49,340 nucleotides of DNA from an uncultured Elusimicrobia bacterium (GCA_903873295.1 CAIQNV010000088.1:1-49340), one strand, 5' to 3'. Positions 26,176 through 34,758 are shown, counted from the first letter of the stretch. A program made the numbers and translations. The notes: a model not told the origin generated them from the sequence alone.

Positions 26176-26931
26176 TCAAACGTTATTAGCGCGGATTCCG
26201 GCTCTGGTCAGGGAGAAGTCGTATTTAACGGGATCGTCAGGGTTCACTTTTCGGAAGTACGCGGTTATTTCCGCGGCGGTCCTCATCGAGGTGTCCTTGC
26301 GCGAGGTTATCCCCAGCCGCATTGAAACCTGCCGCATATGCGTGTCCAGCGGGATTATCAGCTTGGAGGGGGAAACCCGGGTCCAGACGCCGGGGTCCAC
26401 GGAGTCCTTCCTCACCATCCAGCGCAGGAACAGGTTTATCCGCTTGAAGGAGCTCTTGTGTTCCGGGCGCGGCGTAAGGGAGGGGGCGCAGCCCCGGGAG
26501 TTGAACGCGGTCACGAATTTATAAATAGCGTTCTCCACCGTCTCTTCCTCCCGGCTGTAGCCCTTTAAGAACAAGCGTTCAAGGGACGCGTGTTCGCCAA
26601 GCGCGTGTTTGAGGTTAAGCAGGAAGACGGCGAGTTCGGCGCCCGCAGTGAACCGGTGTCTGAAGGAGGAGAAAGTTTTTTTTATCTTATTGTTATCGGC
26701 GGCCTTAAGCCAGGCTGACGGAGACTTCCCCATGGGGGCCAGGACTTTTTCCACGCTCTTGAGTATCTGCGTCACGTTGCCGTAGGCCAGGCAGGCGGCT
26801 ATAAGCCCCGCTATCTCCCTGTCCGCGCGGCTTTTATAGCGCCAGACGAATTCCAGCGGGTCGGGATGGATGAACCCGGGCTTGTTGAATTCCCGGTAGG
26901 TTTTTTCAAAATGTGTTTTATCGGTTTTCAT
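26176..26931 (-). CDS. TIGR02757 family protein (DUF2400)
   Basis: A 251-residue protein that I recognise as the TIGR02757/DUF2400 family, found in anaerobes and Bacteroidetes-type genomes and of unknown function. Visible conserved stretches are DPLEFVWRYKSRADREIAGLIAA near the N-terminus, the central INLFLRWMVRKDSVDPGVW, and IPLDTHMRQVSMRLG. The pattern recalls a helix-hairpin-helix DNA glycosylase fold without its catalytic motif, which is only my impression. It lies 62 bases upstream of rubrerythrin on the same strand and may share its transcript. Confidence 0.85.
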   Translation of the reverse strand: MKTDKTHFEKTYREFNKPGFIHPDPLEFVWRYKSRADREIAGLIAACLAYGNVTQILKSVEKVLAPMGKSPSAWLKAADNNKIKKTFSSFRHRFTAGAELAVFLLNLKHALGEHASLERLFLKGYSREEETVENAIYKFVTAFNSRGCAPSLTPRPEHKSSFKRINLFLRWMVRKDSVDPGVWTRVSPSKLIIPLDTHMRQVSMRLGITSRKDTSMRTAAEITAYFRKVNPDDPVKYDFSLTRAGIRANNV

Positions 26932-26939
26932 AATATTCC

Positions 26940-26963
26940 GCCGGTCCCCGTCAGGGGACCGGC
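26940..26963. other. Perfect hairpin between hcp and the TIGR02757 gene
   Basis: GCCGGTCCCC (26940-26949) and GGGGACCGGC (26954-26963) form a perfect 10-pair stem with a four-base loop. No T-run follows on either strand. It lies 8 bases before the start codon of the downstream minus-strand gene, so it may be a weak terminator for hcp or may shield translation initiation. Confidence 0.6.
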
Positions 26964-27006
26964 AGATATTCTACAACTTTGGCCGTTTACCGGGCACGAT
27001 CCGGCT

Positions 27007-28665
27007 TTATTTACCCGCCTTCACGCCCAGGATGTCAGCCAGGTCCCTTTCGGCGGTGGTCACCGGCATGATGTTGAACTTCTCCACCAGCACCTTCAGC
27101 ACGGCCGGCGTCACGAAGGCCGGCAGGGTGGGGCCCAGCCTTATGTTCCTGATGCCGAGCGACAGCAGCGTCAGCAGTATGCAGACGGCTTTCTGCTCGT
27201 ACCAGCTCAGCACCAGCGAGAGCGGCAGTTCGTTCACTCCCGTATTGAAGGCCTTGGACAGCGCAAGCGCCACCTGTATGGCCGAGTAAGCGTCGTTGCA
27301 CTGCCCCATGTCCAGCAGCCTTGGTATCCCGTCGATGTCCCCGAATTCCTGTTTGTTGAACCTGAATTTGCCGCAGGCCAGGGTCAGGATAACGGTGTCC
27401 TTCGGAGCCTGCTCGGCGAACTCGGTATAGTAGTTGCGGCCGGGCTTCGCGCCGTCGCAGCCGCCCACCAGGAAGAAGTGTTTTATCCGGCCCGCTTTCA
27501 CCGCGTCTATAACTTTTCCCGCCACGCTCATGACCGTATTATGGGCGAAGCCCACCAGGATGGTTTTAGGGTCGCCGTCCTGCGCGAAGCCCTCAGCCTT
27601 CAGCGAGGCCTCTACGGCGGAGGCAAAGTCGCCCCCCTGGAGGTGGTTCACGCCGGGCCACTCCACCAGGCCGGTGGTGAAGAGGCGCGCCTTATAGCCG
27701 TCCAGCGGCTTCTGTATGCAGTTGGTGGTCATCACGATCGCGCCGGGAAAGGCGTTGAATTCCTTCTGCTGGTCCTGCCAGGCGCCGCCGTAGTTGCCGG
27801 CCAGATGCCTGTACTTGTTCAGGCCGGGGTAGCCGTGAGCGGGGAGCATCTCGCCGTGGGTGTAGACGTTCACGCCCTTCCCCTCGGTCTGCTTAAGAAT
27901 ATTCTCCAGGTCTTTCAGGTCATGGCCCGAAACCAGCAAGGCCTTCCCTTTGAGGGGGGTAACGCGGACCTTAGTGGGCACCGGGTGGCCGTACGTCCCC
28001 GTATTGGCCTTATCCAGCAGCTCCATCACGAGCAGATTAACTTCGCCGCACTTCATGTTGTAGCCGACTAATTCGTCTACGGTAGGGCTGGCTTTTGTGA
28101 GGAAGTCCAAAGCCTCGTGGATGAAGGCGTAGACGGCCTTGTCTTCCTGGCCGAGGATAAGGGCGTGGTCGGCGTAGGCGGCCAATCCCTTAAGGCCGCT
28201 GGTCAGCAGTTCCTGCAGGCCGGCGGCGTCGTCGCCCAGCGCGGCTCTTCTGACGGCTATGCCTTTTCCGGGCGCCTCTTCCAAAAGAGTATTGTAGTCA
28301 GCCGGGGGCTCCCAGGCGGCGGGGCCGCCGAGTCTTTCGGGGCTGCTTACGGCTTTTTCATACAGCAGGCGCGCCTTTTCCTTTATAGTCTGGCCTTTCC
28401 TTATGAGCTTTTCTATCTTGGCGGCGTCGAAGTTGACGTTGGTTACGGTGGTGAACAGCGCCTCGATCACGAACACGTCGACCTCTCTGTCGCGCGCGCC
28501 GGCCAGGGCCGCACGCCGCGCGTACATGCTTATCCCCTCGGCCTGCCAGAGCAGGAGGTCCTGCATCTTCGCCGTCACGGGGTCCTTGCCGCATACCCCC
28601 TGCACGGTGCAGCCCGTGCCTTTCGCCGTCTGCTCGCATTGGTAACAGAACATGTTATCGCTCAT
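27007..28665 (-). CDS. hcp: Hybrid cluster protein (hydroxylamine reductase / NO detoxification)
   Basis: A 552-residue iron-sulfur protein of nitrosative stress defence; Hcp reduces hydroxylamine in vitro and NO or acts as a nitrosylase in cells. The N-terminal Cys7-x2-Cys10-x8-Cys19-x5-Cys25 spacing is the class I form that carries a [4Fe-4S] cluster, as in Desulfovibrio, rather than the enterobacterial [2Fe-2S] form. Hybrid-cluster ligands are visible in THGEMLPAHGYP, NCIQKP, GGCDGAKPG, LACGKFRFN, GQCNDAYS and SWYEQKA. AAGGAG precedes the ATG. It follows the Rrf2 regulator gene by 32 bases, forming a two-gene operon. Confidence 0.97.
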   Translation of the reverse strand: MSDNMFCYQCEQTAKGTGCTVQGVCGKDPVTAKMQDLLLWQAEGISMYARRAALAGARDREVDVFVIEALFTTVTNVNFDAAKIEKLIRKGQTIKEKARLLYEKAVSSPERLGGPAAWEPPADYNTLLEEAPGKGIAVRRAALGDDAAGLQELLTSGLKGLAAYADHALILGQEDKAVYAFIHEALDFLTKASPTVDELVGYNMKCGEVNLLVMELLDKANTGTYGHPVPTKVRVTPLKGKALLVSGHDLKDLENILKQTEGKGVNVYTHGEMLPAHGYPGLNKYRHLAGNYGGAWQDQQKEFNAFPGAIVMTTNCIQKPLDGYKARLFTTGLVEWPGVNHLQGGDFASAVEASLKAEGFAQDGDPKTILVGFAHNTVMSVAGKVIDAVKAGRIKHFFLVGGCDGAKPGRNYYTEFAEQAPKDTVILTLACGKFRFNKQEFGDIDGIPRLLDMGQCNDAYSAIQVALALSKAFNTGVNELPLSLVLSWYEQKAVCILLTLLSLGIRNIRLGPTLPAFVTPAVLKVLVEKFNIMPVTTAERDLADILGVKAGK

Positions 28666-28697
28666 TTGTGATTCTCCTTATAATTTTCCGATAGCTT

Positions 28698-29105
28698 TTA
28701 CTTTCTCCCGGAAATATCCAGGACCCCCGCGTTCAGGAACTTTTCAAACCGCCTGTTGGTTTCGGAAAGAAAACCTCCGAGCATGCAGTCCTTGTGTTTG
28801 CAGACCTTGTGCTTCAACAGGCAGAGGTTCATTGTTACGGGGCCGTCTATGGCGGAAAGAAAGTCACGGACTTTGGCTTTTTTTCCGGCCGCTGAAAGCG
28901 CGAAGCCGCCTTTGGGCCCGCGCGCCGGCGTAACCAGCCCGGCCCTAGTGAGCTGCTGCAGCACTTTGGAAAGGTGGTTGTAGGAGACCTTCAGGGCTTT
29001 GGTTATTTCCATGGCCGGGCTTATAGTTCCGCCCCTGCCGGCCAGGTAGTCCGCGGTGTGAAGAGCTATAACGGCCGCGTCCGAGATTCTGAGTACGCTT
29101 TGCAT
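28698..29105 (-). CDS. Rrf2-family Fe-S transcription regulator (NsrR-like)
   Basis: A 135-residue winged-helix regulator. The recognition region is SYNHLSKVLQQLTRAGLV (41-58), followed by the wing GPKGGFAL. Three cysteines at 95, 102 and 107 match the Fe-S ligand region of NsrR/IscR/RirA members, though the spacing (x6, x4) differs from E. coli NsrR. NsrR senses nitric oxide and represses hcp in many bacteria, so control of the downstream hcp is likely. The promoter region carries an inverted repeat over the -10 box, suggesting autoregulation. Confidence 0.93.
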   Translation of the reverse strand: MQSVLRISDAAVIALHTADYLAGRGGTISPAMEITKALKVSYNHLSKVLQQLTRAGLVTPARGPKGGFALSAAGKKAKVRDFLSAIDGPVTMNLCLLKHKVCKHKDCMLGGFLSETNRRFEKFLNAGVLDISGRK

Positions 29106-29130
29106 GGGTTTCCTGCTCCTTAATGGCTAT

Positions 29131-29148
29131 CTAGTACAACAATACCAG
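29131..29148. promoter_or_regulatory. Candidate Rrf2 operator
   Basis: CTAGTA and TACCAG flank CAACAA in an inverted repeat matching at five of six positions. It completely overlaps the predicted -10 box of the rrf2-hcp operon, where a bound repressor would block polymerase. No published motif is being matched; this is inferred from position and symmetry. Confidence 0.5.
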
Positions 29149-29167
29149 TAAAGCTGAAGCTTGTCAA
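29139..29167 (-). promoter_or_regulatory. Sigma70-type promoter of the rrf2-hcp operon
   Basis: Read on the minus strand: a perfect -35 TTGACA (29162-29167), a 17-base spacer and a -10 TATTGT (29139-29144), 33 bases before the regulator start codon. This is one of the best promoter matches in the window. Confidence 0.75.
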
Positions 29168-29239
29168 GGGTATTTTAGCGCAAAGAAATAAGCGTATTGC
29201 GCTGTTGCGGAGCTTCACGACGAGAAAAGGTTTATGGAT

Positions 29240-29268
29240 TTGTGCCGGCGGTTTTAAAATCGTAGAAT
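29240..29268 (+). promoter_or_regulatory. Candidate promoter for the purine genes
   Basis: TTGTGC (29240-29245), a 17-base spacer and TAGAAT (29263-29268) lie 34 bases before the purE start. It is divergent from the rrf2 promoter, leaving about 72 bases between the two -35 boxes with nothing else I can identify. Confidence 0.5.
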
Positions 29269-29302
29269 TGTTCTGCGGTAATCTTTCCTCAAAGAGGTGC
29301 GT

Positions 29303-29818
29303 ATGCTGAAAGCAGCCATCGTCATGGGAAGCGATTCGGACCTGGGAGTACTGTCCGCCGCCGCCGGTGTCCTCGGCCATTTTTCTGTTCCTTTCGAGCT
29401 CAAGATCCTTTCCGCCCACCGTACTCCGGAGGCCGCTCTTTCTTATGCCGCTTCCGCGGAAAAAAAGGGTTTCGGCGTGATCATAGCGGGGGCGGGGGGG
29501 GCGGCCCATCTGCCCGGCGTGCTTGCGGCGGCCACCCTGCTGCCGGTGATCGGCGTGCCCATGAACGCGACCTCCTTTAACGGGCTTGATTCCCTTTTGT
29601 CCATTGTGCAGATGCCCTCCGGGATCCCGGTGGCTACCGTGGGCGTTAACGCCGCGAAGAACGCCGGCCTGCTGGCCGTGCAGATCCTGGCCGTTAAAGA
29701 AGCTTCGCTCAGGGCAAAGCTTAAAGCCTACAGGGCAGCGATGAAGAAGGAAGTGCTGGCCAAGACGAAGAAACTGGACAAGAAAGGTTACAAGAAATAT
29801 TTGGAAGAGATGAATTGA
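29303..29818 (+). CDS. purE: N5-carboxyaminoimidazole ribonucleotide mutase, class I
   Basis: Moves the carboxyl group of N5-CAIR to give CAIR in purine synthesis. ATG 29303 is preferred to GTG 29297 because GAGG lies six bases before it. The 171-residue protein has MGSDSDL (8-14), SAHRTP with catalytic His39, and AGAGGAAHLPG, all features of class I PurE, which works on the product of PurK. No purK is found in this window. It is the first gene of the purine series. Confidence 0.95.
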   Translation: MLKAAIVMGSDSDLGVLSAAAGVLGHFSVPFELKILSAHRTPEAALSYAASAEKKGFGVIIAGAGGAAHLPGVLAAATLLPVIGVPMNATSFNGLDSLLSIVQMPSGIPVATVGVNAAKNAGLLAVQILAVKEASLRAKLKAYRAAMKKEVLAKTKKLDKKGYKKYLEEMN

Positions 29819-29862
29819 GCCTCGGCATAGTCTAACCGGCAGTCTACCGCAAGGAGATGAGC

Positions 29863-30741
29863 ATGGCTGAACTTAAGTTGATCCACAAGGGCAAAGTCAG
29901 GGACCTTTACGCGGCGGGGGAGAAGTATCTCCTGATAGTTTCCTCCGACAGACTCTCCGCCTTCGACTTCATACTGCCTTCACCTATACCGGGCAAGGGC
30001 GCCATACTCAACGAAATAAGCGCTTTCTGGTTCGGGAAAACCGGCCACATAATCAAGAACCATATAGTTTCCACGGACATCGACGAGGTCAGGTCGCGGC
30101 TGGCCGGGCAGGCCCCGCCGGGCTTTGACTGGGAAGCCCTGCGCGGACGCGCGATGCTGGTCCTCCGGACGAAGCGGGTGGACTTTGAATGCATAGTGCG
30201 CGGCTACATCACCGGCTCGGGCTGGAAGGAATACCTGAAGCAGGGCAGCGTATGCGGCATAAAGCTGCCGCCGGGCCTGAAAGAGGCGCAGAAGCTGCCG
30301 GAGCCGGTGTTCACTCCCACCAGCAAGGCCGACCAGGGCCACGATGAGAATGTGACCTTTGAACAGATGGCGGAGGCGCTGGGGCCGGAGCTGGCCGGGA
30401 AGATAAAGGAGAAAAGCCTGGCGCTTTATCAATTCGCGGCAGAATACCTGGAGAAGCGCGGGATACTATTGGCGGACACGAAATTCGAGTTCGGGCTGCT
30501 GGACGGGGAGCTGATACTGATAGACGAGGCGCTGACGCCGGATTCTTCCCGGTTCTGGGACGCGGCGCGGTATAAGACAGGGACCAGCCCCGAGAGCTAC
30601 GACAAGCAGTACGTGAGGAACTGGCTGGAGGGGAGCGGCTGGGACAAGGAGTCCGCGCCGCCGGCGCTACCCGCCGAAGTAGTGCGGGGCACCCTCAAAA
30701 AATACGAGGAAGCCCTTAACAAAATAACCAAAGCCGGGTGA
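29863..30741 (+). CDS. purC: SAICAR synthase
   Basis: Joins CAIR and aspartate using ATP. ATG 29863 is chosen because AAGGAG lies six bases upstream; ATG 29857 would abut that site. The 292-residue protein starts IHKGKVRDLY and contains SSDRLSAFD, ECIVRGYITGSGWKEY and DEALTPDSSRFWD, the standard PurC motifs. It is the longer form, similar in length to yeast ADE1 rather than the ~237-residue E. coli enzyme. A 431-base gap with a large palindromic element follows before purS. Confidence 0.95.
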   Translation: MAELKLIHKGKVRDLYAAGEKYLLIVSSDRLSAFDFILPSPIPGKGAILNEISAFWFGKTGHIIKNHIVSTDIDEVRSRLAGQAPPGFDWEALRGRAMLVLRTKRVDFECIVRGYITGSGWKEYLKQGSVCGIKLPPGLKEAQKLPEPVFTPTSKADQGHDENVTFEQMAEALGPELAGKIKEKSLALYQFAAEYLEKRGILLADTKFEFGLLDGELILIDEALTPDSSRFWDAARYKTGTSPESYDKQYVRNWLEGSGWDKESAPPALPAEVVRGTLKKYEEALNKITKAG

Positions 30742-30800
30742 AGTGCCGCCCGGCTTCTGAATTTTCAAGGATGAATTCAATGCAGGAAAAACGGATTATA

Positions 30801-31115
30801 AGACCGCGAGAAGCCCAGTCGGGGCCTACCGCGGGGGCAGGAACGAAAAACACGCTCGTCCACACCGTGGCCTCGCTCGGTATTCGCCCGCCGGGCTGTG
30901 CAACCGGCGGGCTCAACGACGGTTTTTCTTATCCTGCCACCGCGGTCTCCCCTCCATTAATTTCTGCGGAGGCGGCTTTCGGAGGGGTGGCCGGGGTTTT
31001 GTTTTGCGCACCCTTTGCGGAAGGGGGGGCCCCGCCTGGCGGGGGGAAACCGACGCAAGGGTTTCCATCTTCCAGGGTGCGCGGGGCAAAACCCCGGACA
31101 GGCCCCCGACTGGGC
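30801..31115. repeat. Compound palindromic element, type B, between purC and purS
   Basis: This holds most of the gene-free stretch 30742-31172. Closing arms 30813-30827 and 31100-31115 pair with one bulged G. Inside are two branches. The left one pairs 30828-30851 with 30922-30946 and is capped by CCCGCCGG/CCGGCGGG; AGACCGCG at 30801-30808 could also pair with 30941-30948. The right one pairs 30991-31014 with 31074-31097 and encloses the family core. Bases 31017-31095 are identical to 37483-37561. No credible ORF; function unknown. Confidence 0.8.
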
Positions 31116-31172
31116 ATCTGTGACGTGAGTTTCTTTGAGCCGCCGAACCCGTTTCCTTTAAGGTAAATTAAA

Positions 31173-31622
31173 ATGATAATAGAAATATGGACCAAAGAGA
31201 AATATGCGGGGAACGAGGAGGCCGCTTTCATGGCCAGGCTGGCGCACGCCGGGCTGAAAGTGAAGACCGCGCGCCTTTCCCGGCTCTACCGGGTGGACGC
31301 GGATTTCAGCAAGGCGGAATTCTCTAAAATAGCCTCGGAGCTGCTGACCGATAATATAACGGAGCGCTGCTCCCTTTCGCCCGGCAAAGCCGGGCTTAAG
31401 AACGCCTACAGGGCGGAGGTCTGGCTGAAGGACTCGGTCTCCGACGTGGTCGGAGAAAGCGTGAAAAGCGCGATAACCGACGTTCTCGGCAGGGAACCCG
31501 GGGCCGTCCGGTTCGGCCACGCCTATTATGTGCCCTGCGATTCCGAGCTAAAGCTCAGGCGCGCCGTTTCGAAAACACTGGTGAATGAAGTGGTAAATAA
31601 ATTCAAGATCGGGAAATGTTGA
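31173..31622 (+). CDS. purS: PurS-type subunit of FGAM synthetase, tandem duplication
   Basis: PurS is the small structural subunit that holds PurL and PurQ together. The usual protein is about 80 residues; this one is 149 and reads as two PurS-like units. The first (~1-68) ends SELLTDNITERCSL, echoing the family's KLLANTVIE-type end. The second (~79-147) begins YRAEVWLKDSVSDVVG, close to the family's start, and ends TLVNEVVNKFKI. A short linker joins them. Since PurS acts as a dimer and large single-chain PurL carries a PurS-dimer-like N-terminal domain, a fused dimer makes sense. It lies three bases before purL. Confidence 0.82.
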   Translation: MIIEIWTKEKYAGNEEAAFMARLAHAGLKVKTARLSRLYRVDADFSKAEFSKIASELLTDNITERCSLSPGKAGLKNAYRAEVWLKDSVSDVVGESVKSAITDVLGREPGAVRFGHAYYVPCDSELKLRRAVSKTLVNEVVNKFKIGKC

Positions 31623-31625
31623 ACT

Positions 31626-34010
31626 ATGACCGATAACCTTTTAAACTTTACCTCCCTGAACAAAAAGCAGCTGGTGGAGCTGGACAGGACTTACGGCTGG
31701 TCGCTGAGCGCCCTGGAGCTCGCCGAAGTGCAGCGGCAGTTCGGGGAAACGGGACGGCAGCCCTCCCGCGGCGAGCTCGAGACCATCGCCCAGACCTGGT
31801 CCGAACACTGCAAGCATAAAACATTTTCCGGCCCCGTCCGCTTTAAGTCCGGAGGAAAAGTTAAAAGATATAAAAACCTTTTCAAGGAAACCATAGTTAA
31901 GGCCACCCGGAAGCTCAATAAAAAATGGTGCCTCTCCGTGTTCACCGATAACGCCGGCATCGTGGAATTCGGCAAGAACGGGAAGTGGGGCCTCGCCTTC
32001 AAGGCTGAAACCCACAACCACCCCTGCGCGGTGGAGCCCTACGGCGGAGCGGAAACAGGGGTGGGCGGCGTGGTGCGGGACATCCTGGGCGTGGGGCTGG
32101 GGGCGAAGCCGGTGCTGAACACCGACAACTTCTGCTTCGGCTATCTCGACAGCAAAACAAAGCTGCCGAAGAATTCCCACTCCCCGGAGCGCATCATGCG
32201 CGGCGTAGTGGAGGGGGTCAGGGATTACGGCAACCGCATGGGCATCCCCACCGCTTCCGGCGGCCTTTATTTCGACGACGGCTACCTGCTTAACCCGCTG
32301 GTCTATGTCGGCTGCGCGGGGCTTATCCCGGTCGACAAGATCGCAAAAAAGGTCATTCCCGGCGACCTCATCGTCTCCATAGGCGGGCGCACCGGCCGCG
32401 ACGGCATCCACGGCGCGACTTTCTCTTCCGCCAATATCGACGAGGACACTTCCGCCTCGGCCGTGCAGATAGGCCACGCGGTGAACGAGAAGAAAACTTT
32501 GGACGTGCTGATGCGCGCCCGCGACCTGGGCCTGTATAACGCGGTCACCGACTGCGGTGCCGGCGGCTTTTCTTCGGCCATCGGCGAGCTCGGTTCGGAG
32601 ACCGGGGCGCGCGTGCGGCTCGAGAACGCGCAGCTGAAGGATACCCATATACAGCCCTGGGAGATCTGGGTGTCCGAGTCGCAGGAGCGCATGATACTTT
32701 CGGTGCCCGGGAAAAAGCTTAAAAAACTGGAAGTAATCCTGAAGGCTGAAAGCTGCGAATACTGCGTGCTGGGGACTTTCCCCGGTGACGGCCGCCTGCT
32801 TGTAACGCACGGCGCCGAGAAAGTGGTGGATCTGCCCATGTCCTTCCTGCACGGCGGCGTACCCAATTTCGAGAAGGCCGCCGTACGGCGCAAAGTGAAG
32901 ATCTCGGACGGCAGCCCGGTCAGCCCCGCCAAAACGTACTGCGGGATCTTAAAGGACATGCTGGCGCATCCAAATGTATGCTCCAGGCATTCGGTCATAA
33001 CGCAGTACGACCACGAGGTGCAGGGCGGCACCGTTATAAAGCCGCTCCAGGGGAAATACGGCGACGGCCCCGGCGACGCCGCGGTCATCTGGCCGCAGGC
33101 CGCGACCCTGGACCTGAACGATTTCTCGGGCTTCGCCGTTACGCACGGCTTCAATCCCGCGGCCGGCAGGATCGACCCCTACCAGATGGCGCTGCATACG
33201 GTGGACGAGGCGGTGAGGAACCTGCTTTGCGTGGGGGCGGATATCTCGCGCACGGCCATACTGGATAATTTCTGCGCGGCCAGCCCGCGGGACCCCGAAG
33301 TGATGGGGGACCTGGTGCTGGCCGCCGAGGGCTGCCACGACGCGGCCATGGCCTACGGCGCGCCCTTCATCTCCGGCAAAGACAGCTTCTATAACCAGGC
33401 CAAAGACGCGGAGGGGAATGAATACCCGATCCCGATCTCGCTGCTTATCTCGGCCACCGCCCCCGTTGAAGATATCCGCAAGGCGATAACGATGAACTTC
33501 AAGGAAGCGGGCAACCCGGTTTACCTGGCCGGCGTGAACCGCCGCGGCCTGGGCGGCTCGGTGTACGGCGATATGATGGTCGCCGGGAATAATTTTATAA
33601 GCCCGCTGGCCATGAAAGAAGCCGTGAGGCTTTACCTCGCCGTCTCGAAAGCGATCTCGGCCGGCTGCGTTATCGCGGCGCACGACGTGTCGCAGGGGGG
33701 GCTGGCCGTGACTTTGGCCGAGATGGCTTTCTCCGGAGGCCTGGGGGCTGAAATAGAGCTTGCCGGGGCGGCCCGGGAAAAGGGCCTTGGCCCGCTGGAG
33801 CTGCTTTTCGGCGAAAGCCCGGCCCGCCTGGTCCTGGAAGTGACCAAAGGAAAAGAAACGGAGTTCCTTAAGCTGGTGAAGGGCCTGCCCGTGAATGAGA
33901 TCGGCTATGTGAACGAGGAGCCGGTGCTGGACGTTAAGGACGGCGAAGCGCGGCTTTTTACGGAAAATATCAACGCGCTGAAAACCTGCTGGAAGAGGGA
34001 ATTGCTATGA
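31626..34010 (+). CDS. purL: FGAM synthetase large subunit
   Basis: ATP-dependent conversion of FGAR to FGAM with ammonia from PurQ. The 794-residue protein is the small-PurL type, since separate purS and purQ flank it, but is ~60 residues longer than common members. Visible motifs are WSEHCKHKTFSG (58-69) with the active-site His, KAETHNHP, GGVVRDILGVG, and in the second half SGKDSFYNQ and HDVSQGGLAVTLAEM. An inserted lysine-rich stretch at ~75-100 may explain the length. Its last four bases overlap purQ (ATGA). Confidence 0.96.
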   Translation: MTDNLLNFTSLNKKQLVELDRTYGWSLSALELAEVQRQFGETGRQPSRGELETIAQTWSEHCKHKTFSGPVRFKSGGKVKRYKNLFKETIVKATRKLNKKWCLSVFTDNAGIVEFGKNGKWGLAFKAETHNHPCAVEPYGGAETGVGGVVRDILGVGLGAKPVLNTDNFCFGYLDSKTKLPKNSHSPERIMRGVVEGVRDYGNRMGIPTASGGLYFDDGYLLNPLVYVGCAGLIPVDKIAKKVIPGDLIVSIGGRTGRDGIHGATFSSANIDEDTSASAVQIGHAVNEKKTLDVLMRARDLGLYNAVTDCGAGGFSSAIGELGSETGARVRLENAQLKDTHIQPWEIWVSESQERMILSVPGKKLKKLEVILKAESCEYCVLGTFPGDGRLLVTHGAEKVVDLPMSFLHGGVPNFEKAAVRRKVKISDGSPVSPAKTYCGILKDMLAHPNVCSRHSVITQYDHEVQGGTVIKPLQGKYGDGPGDAAVIWPQAATLDLNDFSGFAVTHGFNPAAGRIDPYQMALHTVDEAVRNLLCVGADISRTAILDNFCAASPRDPEVMGDLVLAAEGCHDAAMAYGAPFISGKDSFYNQAKDAEGNEYPIPISLLISATAPVEDIRKAITMNFKEAGNPVYLAGVNRRGLGGSVYGDMMVAGNNFISPLAMKEAVRLYLAVSKAISAGCVIAAHDVSQGGLAVTLAEMAFSGGLGAEIELAGAAREKGLGPLELLFGESPARLVLEVTKGKETEFLKLVKGLPVNEIGYVNEEPVLDVKDGEARLFTENINALKTCWKRELL

Positions 34011-34747
34011 AACCTAAAGCTATAATTCTCCGCGGCACCGGCACCAACTGCGACATAGAGACCTTCAACTCGTTCAAGTACGTCGGAGCGGAGCCGGAGC
34101 TGGTGCATATAAATCAGCTGCTGTCCGGCGCAAAGAAGGTGCTGGATTATTCCATAATGGCGTTCCCGGGCGGCTTCTCTTATGGCGACGATATCTCGGC
34201 CGGCAAGATCTACGCCGTGAAGATGAGCAGGCTCTCGGCCGATTTCGGGGCTTTTATAAAGGACAAGAGGCCGGTCCTCGGTATCTGCAACGGTTTTCAG
34301 ATACTGGTCAAAACCGGGTTCCTGCCCGAGAACAAGGCCGGCGCGCAGGTCTCCACGCTCTATACCAACGACTGCGGGCATTTTCTGGCCAAATGGATAA
34401 AGCTGAAAATAAATAAAAAAAGTCCCTGCATCTTCACGAAGGGGCTGCCTGACGAGATAGAGCTTCCCATAGCGCACGGGGAAGGCAAGTTCATTATAGA
34501 GGATAAAAAAGTGATGGCCGAACTCGTCGCGCGCGAGCTCCACGCCATGACGTATGAGGAGAACCCGAACGGCTCCATGCTGGACATCGCCGGAATTACC
34601 AACTCCTCGGGCACCTGCTTCGGCCTGATGCCGCACCCGGAGCGGAATTTCTTCGCCTGGCAGCACCCGGACCGGCCCGCAGCGGCGCGCGAGGCCGCCG
34701 CCGCAGGCTTCCAGTTCTTCAAGAACGCCGTTGATTACGCGGGATAA
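34007..34747 (+). CDS. purQ: FGAM synthetase glutaminase subunit
   Basis: Class I glutamine amidotransferase that supplies ammonia to PurL. The 246-residue protein has the nucleophile Cys94 in GICNGFQ and the His210/Glu212 pair in MPHPERN, completing the catalytic triad. FPGGFSYGDD near 53-62 is the oxyanion loop characteristic of PurQ. It overlaps purL by four bases, and purF follows after 11 bases. Confidence 0.96.
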   Translation: MKPKAIILRGTGTNCDIETFNSFKYVGAEPELVHINQLLSGAKKVLDYSIMAFPGGFSYGDDISAGKIYAVKMSRLSADFGAFIKDKRPVLGICNGFQILVKTGFLPENKAGAQVSTLYTNDCGHFLAKWIKLKINKKSPCIFTKGLPDEIELPIAHGEGKFIIEDKKVMAELVARELHAMTYEENPNGSMLDIAGITNSSGTCFGLMPHPERNFFAWQHPDRPAAAREAAAAGFQFFKNAVDYAG

Positions 34748-34758
34748 AAGGATAACAC

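Noticed and set aside
30738-31166. 142-codon frame in the purC-purS gap
   Set aside because: It runs through the palindromic element, has Pro/Gly/Arg-rich repeat-derived translation and begins inside the end of purC; not a gene.
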